Positions 32,830 to 44,263 of a stretch of DNA of 64,000 nucleotides are shown here, piece after piece. The number at the start of each line of letters is the position of its first letter. Positions within the stretch are counted from its first letter, which is position 1. The stretch is taken from assembly GCA_900446925.1 (NCBI GenBank), contig UAVY01000001.1, forward strand, positions 372,001 through 436,000, written 5' to 3'. A program made the position numbers and the translations under genes. The DNA comes from Citrobacter koseri. Lineage in GTDB: Bacteria; Pseudomonadota; Gammaproteobacteria; Enterobacterales; Enterobacteriaceae. A model generated the notes under the pieces. The model was not told the origin of the DNA and made no database searches. It saw only the letters and a program-made list of their open reading frames with translations.

Positions 32830-33860
32830 TGATCCGGTTGTACCCTGAACAACTCCGCGCACAGCTCAATGAAGGGCTGCGCGCGGCGTATTTGCTCCTG
32901 GGCAACGACCCTCTCTTGTTGCAGGAAAGCCAGGACGCTATTCGTCTGACGGCCGCTGCGCAAGGGTTCGAAGAACACCACGCCTTTACGATCGACACCA
33001 GCACCGACTGGGGAACTCTGTTCTCGCAGTGTCAGGCAATGAGCCTGTTTGCCAGCCGTCAAACGCTGCTGTTGTTGCTACCGGAAAATGGCCCGAATGC
33101 GGCGATCAATGAACAGCTCGCAACGCTCAGCGGTTTGCTGCATGACGACCTGCTGCTGATCGTGCGCGGAAACAAGCTCACCAAAGCCCAGGAAAACGCC
33201 GCCTGGTATACCTCGCTGGCGGGCACTGGCGTGCAGGTAAGCTGTCAGACGCCGGAGCAGGCGCAGCTACCGCGCTGGGTTGCCGCCAGAGCAAAGCAGA
33301 ATAATTTGCAACTGGATGACGCCGCGAATCAGCTGCTGTGTTATTGCTACGAAGGCAACCTGCTGGCGCTGGCGCAGGCGCTGGAGCGGCTTTCACTCCT
33401 CTGGCCTGACGGTAAGCTCACGCTTCCACGCGTAGAGCAGGCCGTCAACGACGCGGCGCACTTCACGCCATACCATTGGGTGGATGCGTTATTGATGGGC
33501 AAAAGCAAACGCGCCCTGCATATTTTGCAGCAACTGCGCCTTGAAGGCAGTGAGCCCGTGATCCTGCTGCGCACCCTGCAACGCGAATTACTGATGCTGG
33601 TTAACCTTAAACGGCAATCCGCCCATACGCCTCTGCGCACGCTGTTTGATAAACATCGGGTATGGCAAAACCGTCGCGGCATGATTGGCGATGCGTTGAA
33701 TCGGCTCCAGCAGACCCAGCTTCGCCAGGCAGTGCAACTGTTGACGCGGACGGAAATTACGCTAAAACAAGATTATGGACAGTCAGTGTGGGCTGAGCTG
33801 GAGGGGCTTTCTCTTCTTCTCTGCCACAAAGCGCTGGCAGATGTTTTTATTGATGGTTGA
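32829..33860 (+). CDS. holA: DNA polymerase III delta subunit
   Basis: A 343-residue clamp-loader subunit that opens the beta sliding clamp. The N-terminal region has the delta-type AAA fold without a functional Walker A, with the [12 protein letters not shown] signature, followed by a helical lid and collar. One-base overlap with lptE implies coupling. Intact. Confidence 0.96.
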   Translation: MIRLYPEQLRAQLNEGLRAAYLLLGNDPLLLQESQDAIRLTAAAQGFEEHHAFTIDTSTDWGTLFSQCQAMSLFASRQTLLLLLPENGPNAAINEQLATLSGLLHDDLLLIVRGNKLTKAQENAAWYTSLAGTGVQVSCQTPEQAQLPRWVAARAKQNNLQLDDAANQLLCYCYEGNLLALAQALERLSLLWPDGKLTLPRVEQAVNDAAHFTPYHWVDALLMGKSKRALHILQQLRLEGSEPVILLRTLQRELLMLVNLKRQSAHTPLRTLFDKHRVWQNRRGMIGDALNRLQQTQLRQAVQLLTRTEITLKQDYGQSVWAELEGLSLLLCHKALADVFIDG

Positions 33861-33861
33861 T

Positions 33862-34503
33862 ATGAAATCGTTACAGGCTCTGTTCGGCGGCACCTTTGAT
33901 CCCGTGCATTATGGTCATCTCAAGCCCGTGGAAACGCTGGCCAATCTGATTGGCCTGTCGCGGGTGATTATCATGCCCAATAACGTACCGCCCCATCGTC
34001 CACAGCCTGAAGCGTCCAGCGCACAGCGTAAATATATGCTTGAGCTGGCTATCGCCGACAAACCGCTGTTTATCCTGGATGAGCGCGAACTCAAACGCGA
34101 TACCGCCTCTTACACCGCGCAAACGCTGAAAGAGTGGCGGGAAGAGCAAGGCCCGGACGCGCCGCTGGCGTTTATCATCGGCCAGGACTCCTTACTGACG
34201 TTCCCGACCTGGCACGACTATGAAACCATTCTGGACAATACTCACCTGATCGTTTGCCGACGCCCCGGCTACCCGCTTGAGATGGTGAAAGAGCAGCATC
34301 AGCAATGGCTGGAGCGCCATTTAACCCATACGCCGGACGATCTGCACGCGCTCCCGGCGGGTAAAATTTATCTGGCTGAAACGCCCTGGTTCAATATTTC
34401 CGCCACCCTTATCCGCGAGCGGCTGGAGAAAGGCGAACCGTGCGACGATCTCATGCCGGAATCCGTCCTGAACTACATCAACCAGCAAGGGTTGTATCGG
34501 TAA
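33862..34503 (+). CDS. nadD: Nicotinate-nucleotide adenylyltransferase NadD
   Basis: An essential NAD-synthesis enzyme, 213 residues, converting nicotinate mononucleotide to deamido-NAD. The nucleotide-binding [11 protein letters not shown] motif (about 9-19) and [10 protein letters not shown] near the C-terminus are typical. The start [10 protein letters not shown] is one base after the holA stop; the open frame further upstream lies inside holA. Its 3' end overlaps the convergent cobD by 26 bp. Intact. Confidence 0.96.
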   Translation: MKSLQALFGGTFDPVHYGHLKPVETLANLIGLSRVIIMPNNVPPHRPQPEASSAQRKYMLELAIADKPLFILDERELKRDTASYTAQTLKEWREEQGPDAPLAFIIGQDSLLTFPTWHDYETILDNTHLIVCRRPGYPLEMVKEQHQQWLERHLTHTPDDLHALPAGKIYLAETPWFNISATLIRERLEKGEPCDDLMPESVLNYINQQGLYR

Positions 34504-35572
34504 AGACTTCCGCCAGCGCCGTCAGCAGACGGCGGTTCTCTTCCTGACTGCGAATCGCCACCCGGTAATAACGCGCGTCAAGCCCCGGATAGTTAGCACA
34601 GCTGCGGATCAGAATGTGCTTCTCCAGCAAGGCGCGTTGCAAATCGAGACCTTCCCGCTCACAGCGTAATAAAAGATAATTCGCCCGACCGGGATAAACC
34701 GTTAGCTCAGGAAACGCATGTAACCGCTGACGGAAGCGCTGTCCCTCCTCCGCCAGCCACTGCCAGGTCGCCTGGTGATAGGCGGCATCCTGCAAGATAA
34801 CTTCTCCGGCCAGCGCCGCAAACGCGTTGATTGACCAGGGCATCTGTTGCGCTCTCATTCGCGCGACCGCCTGCTCGTCGCTGTTCACCAGATAGCCCAG
34901 CCGCAGCCCCGGAATGGCGTAAAATTTAGTGAGCGAACGCAGCACCCAGATATGCGGGTTGCCCTGCAACAGCGGAATAAAGCCCTCTTCACCCGGAATA
35001 AAATCGATAAACGCCTCATCCAGGATCAGCGCGATCCCCTGCGTCTTACAGCGCTCCGCAATAGTCAGTAACAGCTCGCGGGCAGGCAGGAGTCCGGTTG
35101 GATTATTTGGCGTACAGAGAAACAGGCAGTCCAGATCCGGGGTCAGCGCATTCAGAATAGCGTCCGTGAGTTGCCAGCCATCGGCTTCACGAAGCGCAAA
35201 TTCATGTATCTCACACGCGCCCCACTGTAGCGCACGGCGATACTCGGCAAAGCCCGGCGTGACGATCATGGCATGACGCGGCTTCAGCCCGTGAACCAGC
35301 GTGAAGATGGATTCCGTCTCGCCATTTCCGGCCAGGAGCCATGACGCGGAGATCTGATGGTGCTGCGCCAGCGCCTGGTGCAGATGCTGATAATCCACAT
35401 CAGGATACCGCTCCGCGCAGGTAAGATTGTCGATAAGCGCGCGTTTTAAGCGCCCTGGCATACCCAGAGGATTAATATTTGCGCTAAAATCCAGCAACTG
35501 TTCAGGCGAGATGCCCAACAATGCGGCGGCTTCCCGGGTGTTACCGCCATGCGCACTCTTCAGTAAAGGCAT
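34478..35572 (-). CDS. cobD: L-threonine-O-3-phosphate decarboxylase CobD
   Basis: A PLP enzyme, 364 residues, making (R)-1-aminopropan-2-ol phosphate for the lower-loop linker of cobalamin. The PLP lysine is Lys216 in [17 protein letters not shown], with the phosphate/substrate motif CTPNNPTG and LDEAFIDF before it. A GGAGG site precedes the ATG. It runs against its neighbours, overlapping nadD at the 3' end and divergent from cobC. E. coli K-12 lacks it; S. enterica has it here, but this protein looks only about three quarters identical to that one by my recollection. It implies the organism makes B12 de novo. Intact. Confidence 0.95.
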   Translation of the reverse strand: MPLLKSAHGGNTREAAALLGISPEQLLDFSANINPLGMPGRLKRALIDNLTCAERYPDVDYQHLHQALAQHHQISASWLLAGNGETESIFTLVHGLKPRHAMIVTPGFAEYRRALQWGACEIHEFALREADGWQLTDAILNALTPDLDCLFLCTPNNPTGLLPARELLLTIAERCKTQGIALILDEAFIDFIPGEEGFIPLLQGNPHIWVLRSLTKFYAIPGLRLGYLVNSDEQAVARMRAQQMPWSINAFAALAGEVILQDAAYHQATWQWLAEEGQRFRQRLHAFPELTVYPGRANYLLLRCEREGLDLQRALLEKHILIRSCANYPGLDARYYRVAIRSQEENRRLLTALAEVFTDTTLAG

Positions 35573-35666
35573 CTTGCCTCCGATAAAAAGTCTATTTTAG
35601 TGAAAAAGCGCTGCGCAATCAGGGTGAATATCATATTTTGCGCGAATACGTATCACGAGGAAAAAC

Positions 35667-36278
35667 ATGCGACTCTGGTTAGTTCGTCATGGGGAAACCG
35701 AAGCCAATGTAGCCGGATTATACAGCGGCCACGCCCCCACTCCGCTGACAGAAAAAGGGATAGCCCAGGCGCAAACGCTGAATAACCTGCTGCGCAATGT
35801 CCCCTTCGACAACGTATTCTGTAGCGAACTGGAACGCGCCCGCCACACGGCGCGGCTGGTGCTTCACGACCGCGACGTACCGCAGCGCCTGTTCCCGGAG
35901 CTTAACGAGATGTTTTTTGGCGACTGGGAGATGCGTCATCACCGCGATCTGAGCCGCGAAGACGCGGCAAGCTACACGGCCTGGTGTACCGACTGGCAGA
36001 ACGCCGTCCCGACCAATGGGGAAGGCTTCCAGGCGTTCTCACAACGCGTAGAGCGTTTTATTGCACAACTTGCTGATTATAAAGATAATAAAAACCTGCT
36101 GGTCGTGAGCCACCAGGGGGTTCTGAGTCTCATGATCGCGCGATTATTGTCCATGCCCGCCGCCTCATTATGGCATTTCAGGGTTGAGCAAGGATGCTGG
36201 AGCGCCATTGATTTTTGTGAAGATTTCGCCACGCTGAAGGTGTTAAACAGTCGGGCCGTCTGGCATCACGGCGAGTGA
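35667..36278 (+). CDS. cobC: Adenosylcobalamin/alpha-ribazole phosphatase CobC
   Basis: A 203-residue histidine phosphatase that removes the phosphate from alpha-ribazole or adenosylcobalamin 5'-phosphate late in B12 synthesis. The phosphohistidine motif LVRHGETEAN (His8) and second His in VVSHQGVLSL are visible. A GAGG ribosome site lies upstream; it is divergent from cobD, as in Salmonella. E. coli keeps this gene without cobD. Intact. Confidence 0.93.
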   Translation: MRLWLVRHGETEANVAGLYSGHAPTPLTEKGIAQAQTLNNLLRNVPFDNVFCSELERARHTARLVLHDRDVPQRLFPELNEMFFGDWEMRHHRDLSREDAASYTAWCTDWQNAVPTNGEGFQAFSQRVERFIAQLADYKDNKNLLVVSHQGVLSLMIARLLSMPAASLWHFRVEQGCWSAIDFCEDFATLKVLNSRAVWHHGE

Positions 36279-36314
36279 TATTTCTGTTTTTTCTCCTCGG
36301 GGGCGTTTCGGCCA

Positions 36315-36342
36315 TTGACACCCCCTGACAGGCTGCTATCCT
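36315..36342 (+). promoter_or_regulatory. Promoter-like site upstream of rsfS
   Basis: A consensus TTGACA, 16-bp spacer, TATCCT and GC-rich discriminator. A second candidate, TATACT with an extended -10 context, lies at 36488-36493. The 258-bp gap 36279-36536 has no gene; either site could start the rsfS-rlmH-mrdAB-rlpA transcript. Confidence 0.45.
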
Positions 36343-36443
36343 CCGCGCCAGACTTCTCCCGCCCTTCAGAGCTTTGCAGAAATTGTTTTACAAAAATGGC
36401 GATGCAATCTGTTGTGCGGGATGGGATGATAACCCACTTTTAA

Positions 36444-36855
<412 letters not shown>

Positions 36856-36858
36856 TGC

Positions 36859-37326
36859 GTGAAGCTTCAACTTGTCGCTGTCGGTACGAAAATGCCCGAC
36901 TGGGTACAAACCGGTTTTACGGAGTATCTCCGGCGTTTTCCGAAAGACATGCCGTTTGAGCTGATCGAAATTCCAGCGGGCAAACGCGGCAAGAACGCGG
37001 ATATTAAACGTATTCTCGATAAAGAGGGTGAGCAGATGCTGGCGGCCGCAGGCAAAAACCGTATCGTCACCCTTGATATCCCAGGGAAACCCTGGGACAC
37101 GCCGCAGCTGGCGACTGAGCTGGAGCGCTGGAAGCTGGATGGTCGCGACGTCAGTCTCCTGATTGGCGGCCCTGAGGGGTTGTCTCCGGCCTGTAAAGCG
37201 GCGGCGGAACAAAGCTGGTCACTTTCTGCGTTAACCCTCCCCCACCCGCTGGTTCGGGTGCTGGTGGCAGAGAGTCTGTACCGGGCGTGGAGCATTACCA
37301 CCAACCACCCTTATCACCGTGAGTGA
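36859..37326 (+). CDS. rlmH: 23S rRNA pseudouridine-1915 N3-methyltransferase RlmH
   Basis: A 155-residue SPOUT methyltransferase acting on helix 69 of assembled ribosomes. GTG start. The knot that binds SAM includes [14 protein letters not shown], and the C-terminal substrate segment reads [20 protein letters not shown]. It is tightly linked to rsfS and followed 30 bp later by mrdA. Intact. Confidence 0.96.
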   Translation: MKLQLVAVGTKMPDWVQTGFTEYLRRFPKDMPFELIEIPAGKRGKNADIKRILDKEGEQMLAAAGKNRIVTLDIPGKPWDTPQLATELERWKLDGRDVSLLIGGPEGLSPACKAAAEQSWSLSALTLPHPLVRVLVAESLYRAWSITTNHPYHRE

Positions 37327-37356
37327 TTATTAAGCCTTGAGTAGATTAAGCAGCGG

Positions 37357-39262
37357 ATGAAACTACAGAATTCTTTTCGCGACTATACGGCTGAGTCCGC
37401 GCTGTTCGTGCGCCGGGCGCTGGTCGCTTTTTTGGGTATTTTGCTGCTGACCGGCGTGCTCATCGCCAACCTTTATAATCTGCAAATCGTGCGTTTTACC
37501 GATTACCAGACCCGCTCGAACGAAAACCGCATCAAACTGGTCCCTATCGCCCCCAGCCGTGGGATCATCTATGACCGTAACGGCATCCCCCTCGCCCTCC
37601 AACCGCACTATTTATCAGATAGAAATGATGCCGGAGAAGGTCGATAACGTTCAGCAAACGCTGGATGCGTTACGCAGCGTGGTCGATTTGAACGACGATG
37701 ACATTGCCGCGTTCAAGAAAGAGCGCGCACGTTCACACCGTTTTACCTCTATTCCCGTCAAAACGAACCTGACCGAAGTGCAGGTCGCGCGTTTTGCCGT
37801 CAACCAGTACCGTTTTCCTGGCGTGGAAGTGAAAGGCTACAAGCGCCGCTACTATCCTTACAACTCCGCGCTGACCCACGTCATCGGCTACGTTTCGAAG
37901 ATTAACGATAAAGACGTCGAACGCCTTGATAAAGACGGTAAGCTGGCCAACTACGCCGCCACGCACGATATAGGCAAGCTGGGGATTGAGCGCTATTACG
38001 AAGAGGTGCTGCACGGCCAGACGGGTTATGAAGAGGTTGAAGTTAACAACCGTGGCCGCGTCATCCGTCAGCTTAAAGAGGTGCCGCCGCAGGCCGGGCA
38101 TGACATCCATCTCACAATTGACCTGAAACTCCAGCAATATATTGAAACGCTGCTGGCGGGCAGCCGCGCCGCCGTGATCGTAACCGACCCACGGACAGGC
38201 GGCGTACTGGCGCTGGTTTCCATGCCGAGCTACGACCCGAACCTGTTTGTGGATGGCATCTCCAGCAAAGATTACTCAGGGTTGCTCAACGACCCGAATA
38301 CGCCGCTGGTTAACCGGGCGACGCAAGGTGTTTACCCGCCGGCCTCAACGGTCAAACCGTATGTCGCGGTGTCCGCTTTAAGCGCTGGGGTGATCACCCG
38401 TAATACCAGCCTGTTCGACCCCGGATGGTGGCAGTTGCCGGGTTCTGAGAAGCGTTACCGCGACTGGAAAAAATGGGGGTCACGGTCATCTGAATATCAC
38501 CAAATCCCTTGAAGAGTCAGCGGATACCTTCTTCTACCAGGTGGCCTATGACATGGGGATAGACCGACTCTCCGAGTGGATGAGCAAATTTGGATACGGG
38601 GAATATACCGGCATCGATCTGGCTGAAGAGCGTTCCGGCAATATGCCAACCCGTGAATGGAAGCAAAAACGCTTTAAAAAGCCGTGGTATCAGGGCGATA
38701 CCATCCCGGTGGGCATCGGCCAGGGTTACTGGACGGCAACTCCGATTCCAGATGAGCAAAGCGCTGATGATCCTGATTAACGACGGGGTGGTAAAAGTGC
38801 CGCATCTGCTGATGAGCACGGCGGAGAATGGCAAACAGGTGCCGTGGGTACAGCCGCACGAACCACCTGTCGGCGATATTCACTCCGGTTACTGGGAAAT
38901 CGCCAAAAGACGGCATGTACGGCGTCGCAAACCGCGCGAACGGCACTGCGCATAAATATTTCGCCAGCGCGCCGTATAAAATCGCCGCGAAGTCTGGTAC
39001 GGCGCAGGTCTTTGGCCTGAAAGCCAACGAAACCTACAACGCGCACAAAATTGCTGAACGACTACGCGACCATAAACTGATGACGGCATTCGCGCCGTAT
39101 AACAATCCCCAGGTTGCTGTCGCCATAATCCTGGAAAACGGCGGTGCGGGCCCGGCTGTCGGTACAATCATGCGTCAGATTCTTGACCACATCATGTTGG
39201 GCGACAACAACACCAATTTGCCTGCGGAAAACCCGGCGGTTGCAGCTGCGGAGGACCAATAA
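37357..39262 (+). CDS. mrdA: Penicillin-binding protein 2, MrdA (frameshifted as written)
   Basis: The essential elongasome transpeptidase, 633 residues when repaired. A single N-terminal membrane anchor (about 22-42), a dimerisation/pedestal region and the transpeptidase with STVK (catalytic Ser), SAD and KSGT motifs are seen. The residue before the catalytic serine is Ala (PPASTVKP) where I recall Gly in E. coli. Four insertions break it: CC at 37599-37600, five G at 38475-38479, CC at 38748-38749 and four A at 38905-38908. The length of 1906 bp is 634 codons plus four. Read as sequence error. Confidence 0.93.
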
Positions 39263-39264
39263 TC

Positions 39265-40378
39265 GTGACGGATAATCCGAACAAAAAAAACATTCTGGGA
39301 TAAAATCCATATCGATCCCACGATGTTACTGATTCTGCTGGCGCTGCTGGTTTACAGTTCATTAGTCATCTGGAGCGCCAGCGGCCAGGATATTGGCATG
39401 ATGGAGCGAAAAATCGGTCAGATCGCGATGGGTCTGGTCATTATGGTGGTGATGGCGCAAATCCCGCCTCGTGTCTACGAAGGATGGGCGCCCTATCTCT
39501 ATATTTTCTGCATCATCCTGCTGGTGGCGGTAGACGCCTTCGGGGCGATATCCAAAGGAGCGCAACGCTGGCTGGATCTGGGGATCGTCCGTTTTCAGCC
39601 TTCTGAAATCGCCAAGATCGCCGTCCCCCTGATGGTGGCGCGCTTTATCAACCGTGATGTCTGCCCGCCGTCGCTGAAAAACACGGCTATCGCGCTGGTA
39701 TTGATTTTTATGCCGACGCTGCTGGTCGCCGCGCAGCCTGACCTGGGCACCTCGATTCTGGTCGCCCTTTCCGGCCTGTTCGTGCTGTTTTTGTCTGGTT
39801 TGAGCTGGCGTTTAATCGGCATTGCGGTGGTGCTGATTGCCGCGTTTATCCCGATCATGTGGTTCTTCCTGATGCATGATTATCAGCGCCAGCGCGTCAT
39901 GATGCTTCTCGACCCGGAGACCGACCCTTTAGGCGCGGGTTATCATATCATCCAGTCTAAAATTGCGATTGGCTCCGGCGGCCTGCGCGGTAAAGGCTGG
40001 CTGCACGGCACTCAGTCACAGCTTGAGTTTTTACCCGAACGCCACACCGACTTTATCTTCGCCGTACTGGCGGAAGAGTTAGGCCTGGTGGGAATATTAA
40101 TCCTGCTGGCGCTCTACATTCTGCTGATTATGCGCGGACTGTGGATCGCTGCCCGCGCGCAAACCACCTTTGGCCGCGTGATGGCCGGTGGTTTAATGTT
40201 GATATTATTCGTTTATGTCTTCGTAAATATTGGTATGGTGAGCGGTATTCTGCCCGTTGTAGGGGTTCCACTCCCGCTGGTCAGTTACGGAGGCTCCGCA
40301 CTGATAGTGCTGATGGCCGGGTTCGGGATTGTTATGTCGATCCACACCCACAGAAAAATGTTGTCGAAAAGCGTGTAA
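39265..40378 (+). CDS. mrdB: SEDS glycosyltransferase RodA/MrdB (frameshifted as written)
   Basis: A polytopic peptidoglycan polymerase of the elongasome, 370 residues when repaired, about ten membrane helices, with conserved SEDS sequences such as [18 protein letters not shown] and [12 protein letters not shown] start two bases after the mrdA stop. An eight-A run at 39283-39290 (seven expected) breaks the frame after TDNPNKK; removal gives [13 protein letters not shown]. Works with PBP2 encoded just upstream. Confidence 0.93.
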
Positions 40379-40388
40379 GGGGTGCGCA

Positions 40389-41498
40389 ATGCGTAAGCAG
40401 TTGCCAGGAGTCTGCGTCGCGGCAGGAATAATGTTACTCGCGGCGTGTTCGAGTGATGATGGTCAGCAGCAGGTTGCCGTCGCGCCGCAGCCTGCGGTGT
40501 GTAGCGGGCCGATTGTTGAGATCGGCGGGGCGGAGCCACGTTATGAACCTCTGAGCCCGACAGCAAATCAGGATTATCAACGAGACGGTAGAAGCTACAA
40601 AATTGTCCAGGACCCGTCTCGCTTTAGCCAGGCCGGGCTTGCCGCCATTTATGATGCGGAACCCGGCAGCAATTTGACCGCATCAGGCGAAGCGTTTGAC
40701 CCGATGCAGCTCACCGCTGCGCATCCAACGCTGCCGATCCCGAGCTATGCGCGAATCACGAATCTGGCGAATGGCCGGATGATCGTGGTACGCATTAACG
40801 ATCGCGGCCCTTACGGTAACGATCGGGTGATTTCACTCTCCCGCGCGGCGGCCGATCGTCTGAATACGTCGAATAACACCAAAGTCCGCGTTGATCCCAT
40901 TATCGTTGCGCAGGATGGTTCACTGTCAGGGCCAGGCATGGCCTGCACGACAGTGGCGAAACAGACCTACGCCCTGCCCGCGCGCCCTGATTTAAGCGGC
41001 GGCATGGGCAGCGTCTCTTCCGCGCCGGAATCGGTACAGCCGCAAGGCGATGTCCGGGCGATAAGCAATTCGACGCTGAAAAGCGATGACCCGAGCGGCG
41101 CACCGGTCAACAGCAGCGGCTTCCTTGGCGCGCCGACCACGCTCGCCTCCGGGGTGCTCGAAGGCAGCGAACCAACGCCCGCGCCACAGCCCGCCGCGCC
41201 GGTAACGGCTCCTGGTTCGACTCAGGGCGCAGTCGCTGCCCCGACGCCGGCTCCAGCTCCGGCCGCCGCAAGCAGCGGTTTCGTGGTTCAGGTTGGCGCG
41301 GTCAGCGATCAAACGCGCGCGCAGCAGTACCAGCAGCGTTTAAGCCAGCAGTTTGGCGTACCGGGCCGTGTGATGCAAAACGGCGCGGTCTGGCGCATTC
41401 AGCTTGGGCCATTCTCCAGCAAAACTGAAGCCAGCGCGTTGCAGCAGCGTCTGCAATCTGAAGCCCAGTTACAGTCCTTTATCGCCAGCGCGCAGTAG
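40389..41498 (+). CDS. rlpA: Septal-ring lytic transglycosylase/lipoprotein RlpA
   Basis: A 369-residue outer-membrane lipoprotein with lipobox LLAAC (Cys20). A double-psi beta-barrel domain (about 75-170, containing SYARITNLANGRMIVVRINDR) is followed by a Pro/Ala-rich linker and a C-terminal SPOR domain (FVVQVGAVSDQTRAQQY onward) that binds denuded glycan at the septum. In Pseudomonas it cleaves naked glycan; activity of enterobacterial RlpA is uncertain. The start is 10 bp after mrdB. Intact. Confidence 0.94.
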   Translation: MRKQLPGVCVAAGIMLLAACSSDDGQQQVAVAPQPAVCSGPIVEIGGAEPRYEPLSPTANQDYQRDGRSYKIVQDPSRFSQAGLAAIYDAEPGSNLTASGEAFDPMQLTAAHPTLPIPSYARITNLANGRMIVVRINDRGPYGNDRVISLSRAAADRLNTSNNTKVRVDPIIVAQDGSLSGPGMACTTVAKQTYALPARPDLSGGMGSVSSAPESVQPQGDVRAISNSTLKSDDPSGAPVNSSGFLGAPTTLASGVLEGSEPTPAPQPAAPVTAPGSTQGAVAAPTPAPAPAAASSGFVVQVGAVSDQTRAQQYQQRLSQQFGVPGRVMQNGAVWRIQLGPFSSKTEASALQQRLQSEAQLQSFIASAQ

Positions 41499-41584
41499 CC
41501 TGCAAAGGGCATCTGAATTGTCAATTTCTGTAAATGACATTAACAAAGTCACGCGGAAAGTCAGATGCCTGCCGGTTATGCTTT

Positions 41585-41593
41585 TGCTATAGT
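41585..41593 (+). promoter_or_regulatory. Extended -10 promoter of dacA
   Basis: TG-C-TATAGT is an extended -10 element about 45 bp before dacA, in the 139-bp gap after rlpA. Confidence 0.5.
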
Positions 41594-41637
41594 AGGGCAC
41601 TTTTTTTAATTCCATCACGGACGTCGTAGTTCAGACC

Positions 41638-42853
41638 ATGAAGACCACTTTTTCCGCTCGTTTCATGCAGCGCATGGCGCTCACCACGGCTCTTTGCGCC
41701 GCCTTTATCACAAGCGCGCATGCCGATGACCTGAATATCAAAACCATGATCCCAGGTGTTCCGCAGATCGATGCGGAGTCGTATATCCTGATCGACTACA
41801 ACTCCGGCAAAGTGCTGGCGGAACAGAATGCGGATACACGCCGCGATCCCGCCAGCCTGACCAAAATGATGACCAGCTATGTCATCGGCCAGGCGATGAA
41901 AGCAGGGAAATTTAAAGAAACCGATCTAGTGACGATCGGCAACGACGCCTGGGCTACCCGGCAACCCGGTATTTAAAGGCTCGTCCCTGATGTTCCTGAA
42001 ACCGGGTATGCAAGTTCCTGTTTCCCCAGTTAATCCGTGGTATTAACCTGCAATCCGGCAACGACGCCTGCGTGGCGATGGCCGACTTTGCCGCCGGTAG
42101 CCAGGATGCCTTCGTCGGGCTGATGAACAGCTATGTGAATGCCCTGGGTCTGAAAAACACCCACTTCCAGACCGTTCATGGCCTGGATGCTGATGGACAA
42201 TACAGCTCTGCGCGCGACATGGCGCTGATCGGCCAGGCGTTAATCCGCGATGTGCCAAACGAATACTCCATCTACAAAGAAAAAGAGTTCACCTTCAACG
42301 GGATTCGCCAGTTAAACCGCAATGGTCTGCTGTGGGACAACAGCCTGAACGTTGACGGGATCAAAACCGGCCACACGGATAAAGCAGGCTACAACCTCGT
42401 GGCGTCGGCAACTGAAGGCCAGATGCGCCTGATCTCTGCGGTGATGGGTGGACGTACCTACAAAGGTCGTGAAACAGAAAGCAAAAAACTGCTGACCTGG
42501 GGCTTCCGCTTCTTTGAAACCGTGAACCCGCTGAAAGTCGGGAAAGAGTTTGCCTCTGAACCGGCCTGGTTTGGCGATACCGGACCGCGCCTCGCTGGGT
42601 GTGGATAAAGACGTCTATCTGACCATTCCTCGCGGCCGCATGAAAGATCTGAAAGCCAGCTATGTGCTGAACACGGCGGAACTGCATGCCCCCGTTGCAG
42701 AAAAACCAGGTCGTCGGCACAATCAACTTCCAACTGGATGGCAAAACCATTGAGCAGCGCCCGCTGGTGGTACTACAGGAAATTCCTGAAGGTAACTTCT
42801 TCGGCAAAATCATTGATTACATTAAATTAATGTTCCATCACTGGTTTGGTTAA
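41638..42853 (+). CDS. dacA: D-alanyl-D-alanine carboxypeptidase DacA, PBP5 (frameshifted as written)
   Basis: Trims pentapeptide stems in the periplasm; 403 residues when repaired. A signal peptide ends at SAHA (residue 29). The catalytic SLTK (Ser73 of the precursor), SGN (LQSGNDAC) and KTG ([11 protein letters not shown]) motifs are present, and the chain ends in the amphipathic membrane-binding helix [18 protein letters not shown]. Four insertions: CCC at 41957-41959, CCCC at 42024-42027, GG at 42582-42583 and five C at 42689-42693, each one too many. The length of 1216 bp is 404 codons plus four. Confidence 0.93.
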
Positions 42854-42904
42854 AAATTAAGCACTTGAAAGTGTGATTTCCATCCCCATATACTGAGTAT
42901 CCTG

Positions 42905-42939
42905 ATAACTCCCACACGCTGTGGGAGTTATTATTTTTT
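42905..42939 (+). terminator. Terminator of dacA
   Basis: AACTCCCAC/GTGGGAGTT stem followed by ATTATTTTTT, 52 bp after the intended dacA stop. Confidence 0.85.
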
Positions 42940-42959
42940 GATGTAATGCCGGAGCTGAC

Positions 42960-43223
42960 ATGAAAACCAAACTTAACGAACTGCTTGAATTCCCTACGCC
43001 ATTTACTTACAAAGTAATGGGGCAGGCGTTGCCTGAGCTGGTTGATCAGGTGGTTGAAGTGGTACAGCGCCATGCGCCAGGTGATTACTCCCCGACGGTA
43101 AAACCGAGCAGCAAAGGTAACTACCACTCGGTCTCTATCACCATCAACGCAACCCATATCGAGCAGGTTGAAACACTGTACGAAGAACTGGGTAATATCG
43201 ATATCGTTCGTATGGTGCTGTAA
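42960..43223 (+). CDS. ybeD: UPF0250 protein YbeD
   Basis: An 87-residue ACT-like protein with a ferredoxin-like alpha/beta fold, conserved beside lipB. No catalytic motif. The association with lipB suggests a role in lipoate metabolism, but the function is not established. Intact, about 95 bp before lipB. Confidence 0.92.
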   Translation: MKTKLNELLEFPTPFTYKVMGQALPELVDQVVEVVQRHAPGDYSPTVKPSSKGNYHSVSITINATHIEQVETLYEELGNIDIVRMVL

Positions 43224-43319
43224 TACATCCGTTCGTTACCCGGCGTTGCCCGGGTAACATCCTCCCCGCTGTGATATACTTTTCTCCCTCTTTTGTTCAT
43301 TCTCTACGGAGATGCCGTT

Positions 43320-43963
43320 TTGTATCAGGATAAAATTCTTGTCCGCCAGCTCGGTCTTCAGCCCTACGAACCCGTTTCCCAGGCCATGCACGAATTCACC
43401 GATACCCGCGATGAAAACACGCCCGATGAGATCTGGTTAGTTGAGCACTTTCCTGTTTTCACCCCAGGGTCAGGCCCGGTAAAGCAGAGCATGTATTAAT
43501 GCCCGGCGATATTCCGGTGATCCAGAGCGATCGTGGCGGGCAAGTCACCTATCACGGCCCCGGCCAGCAGGTAATGTATGTTCTGCTGAATCTTAAACGC
43601 CGTAAGCTGGGCGTGCGAGAGCTGGTAACGCTGCTGGAACAAACCGTCGTTAATACGCTTGCCGAACTGGGTATTGATGCGCATCCGCGAGCCGATGCGC
43701 CCGGAGTTTATGTGGGAGAAAAAAAGATCTGCTCACTGGGTTTACGAATCCGTCGCGGCTGCTCTTTTCATGGTCTGGCATTAAACGTCAATATGGATCT
43801 TTCTCCGTTCTTACGCATCAATCCTTGCGGTTATGCCGGGATGGAAATGGCGAAAATATCGCAATGGGATAATAACGCAACGACGGATAATATTGCCCCT
43901 CGCCTGTTGGCCAATATTTTAGCCCTGCTAAACAATCCACCTCATGAATATATTCCTGCTTAA
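43320..43963 (+). CDS. lipB: Octanoyltransferase LipB (frameshifted as written)
   Basis: Transfers octanoate from acyl-ACP to lipoyl domains, providing the LipA substrate; 213 residues when repaired. It uses a TTG start as in E. coli ([14 protein letters not shown]). The active-site lysine lies in KKICSLGLR and the cysteine in [10 protein letters not shown]. Two insertions, CCCC at 43462-43465 and CCC at 43475-43477, break the frame; removing them gives [22 protein letters not shown]. As written, a restart at 43499 would lack the first quarter. Read as sequence error. Confidence 0.92.
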
Positions 43964-43974
43964 TCAATAAAATA

Positions 43975-44003
43975 TAATGACCCACGCAATTCATGGGTCA
44001 TTA
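43975..44003. terminator. Hairpin after lipB
   Basis: A perfect 10-bp stem TAATGACCCA/TGGGTCATTA with a 9-base loop, 11 bp after the lipB stop. No T tract, so termination efficiency is uncertain. Confidence 0.5.
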
Positions 44004-44263
44004 ACTATATATTGCTTGAATGCTTTACTTCTCCGCCCGGTTTCTATATTTTCGTTATGCCTAAGCTAAAACCGTCAATGACGCAACCTCATCAGCCATC
44101 AGAATGAGGGGATTCGCCGTGGCTAAAATCCGAATGTACTGTTTGTTACCCTGTTGAAATTGTTACTGATATTGACATTCAGGCGATATTTAAGCCAAAT
44201 CAAAAATGCAATAAATATAAACCCTACTATTATTTATAACGTGAATAAATTCGGAGCGAGAGC
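44004..44263. other. lipB-ybeF gap, no supported gene
   Basis: AT-rich DNA that should hold the ybeF promoter. A 17-codon ORF from 44105 has no ribosome site and is not supported. Confidence 0.4.

Noticed and set aside
44105..44158. A 17-codon ORF between lipB and ybeF
   Set aside because: It has no ribosome site, no hydrophobic or conserved pattern, and is within chance expectation.
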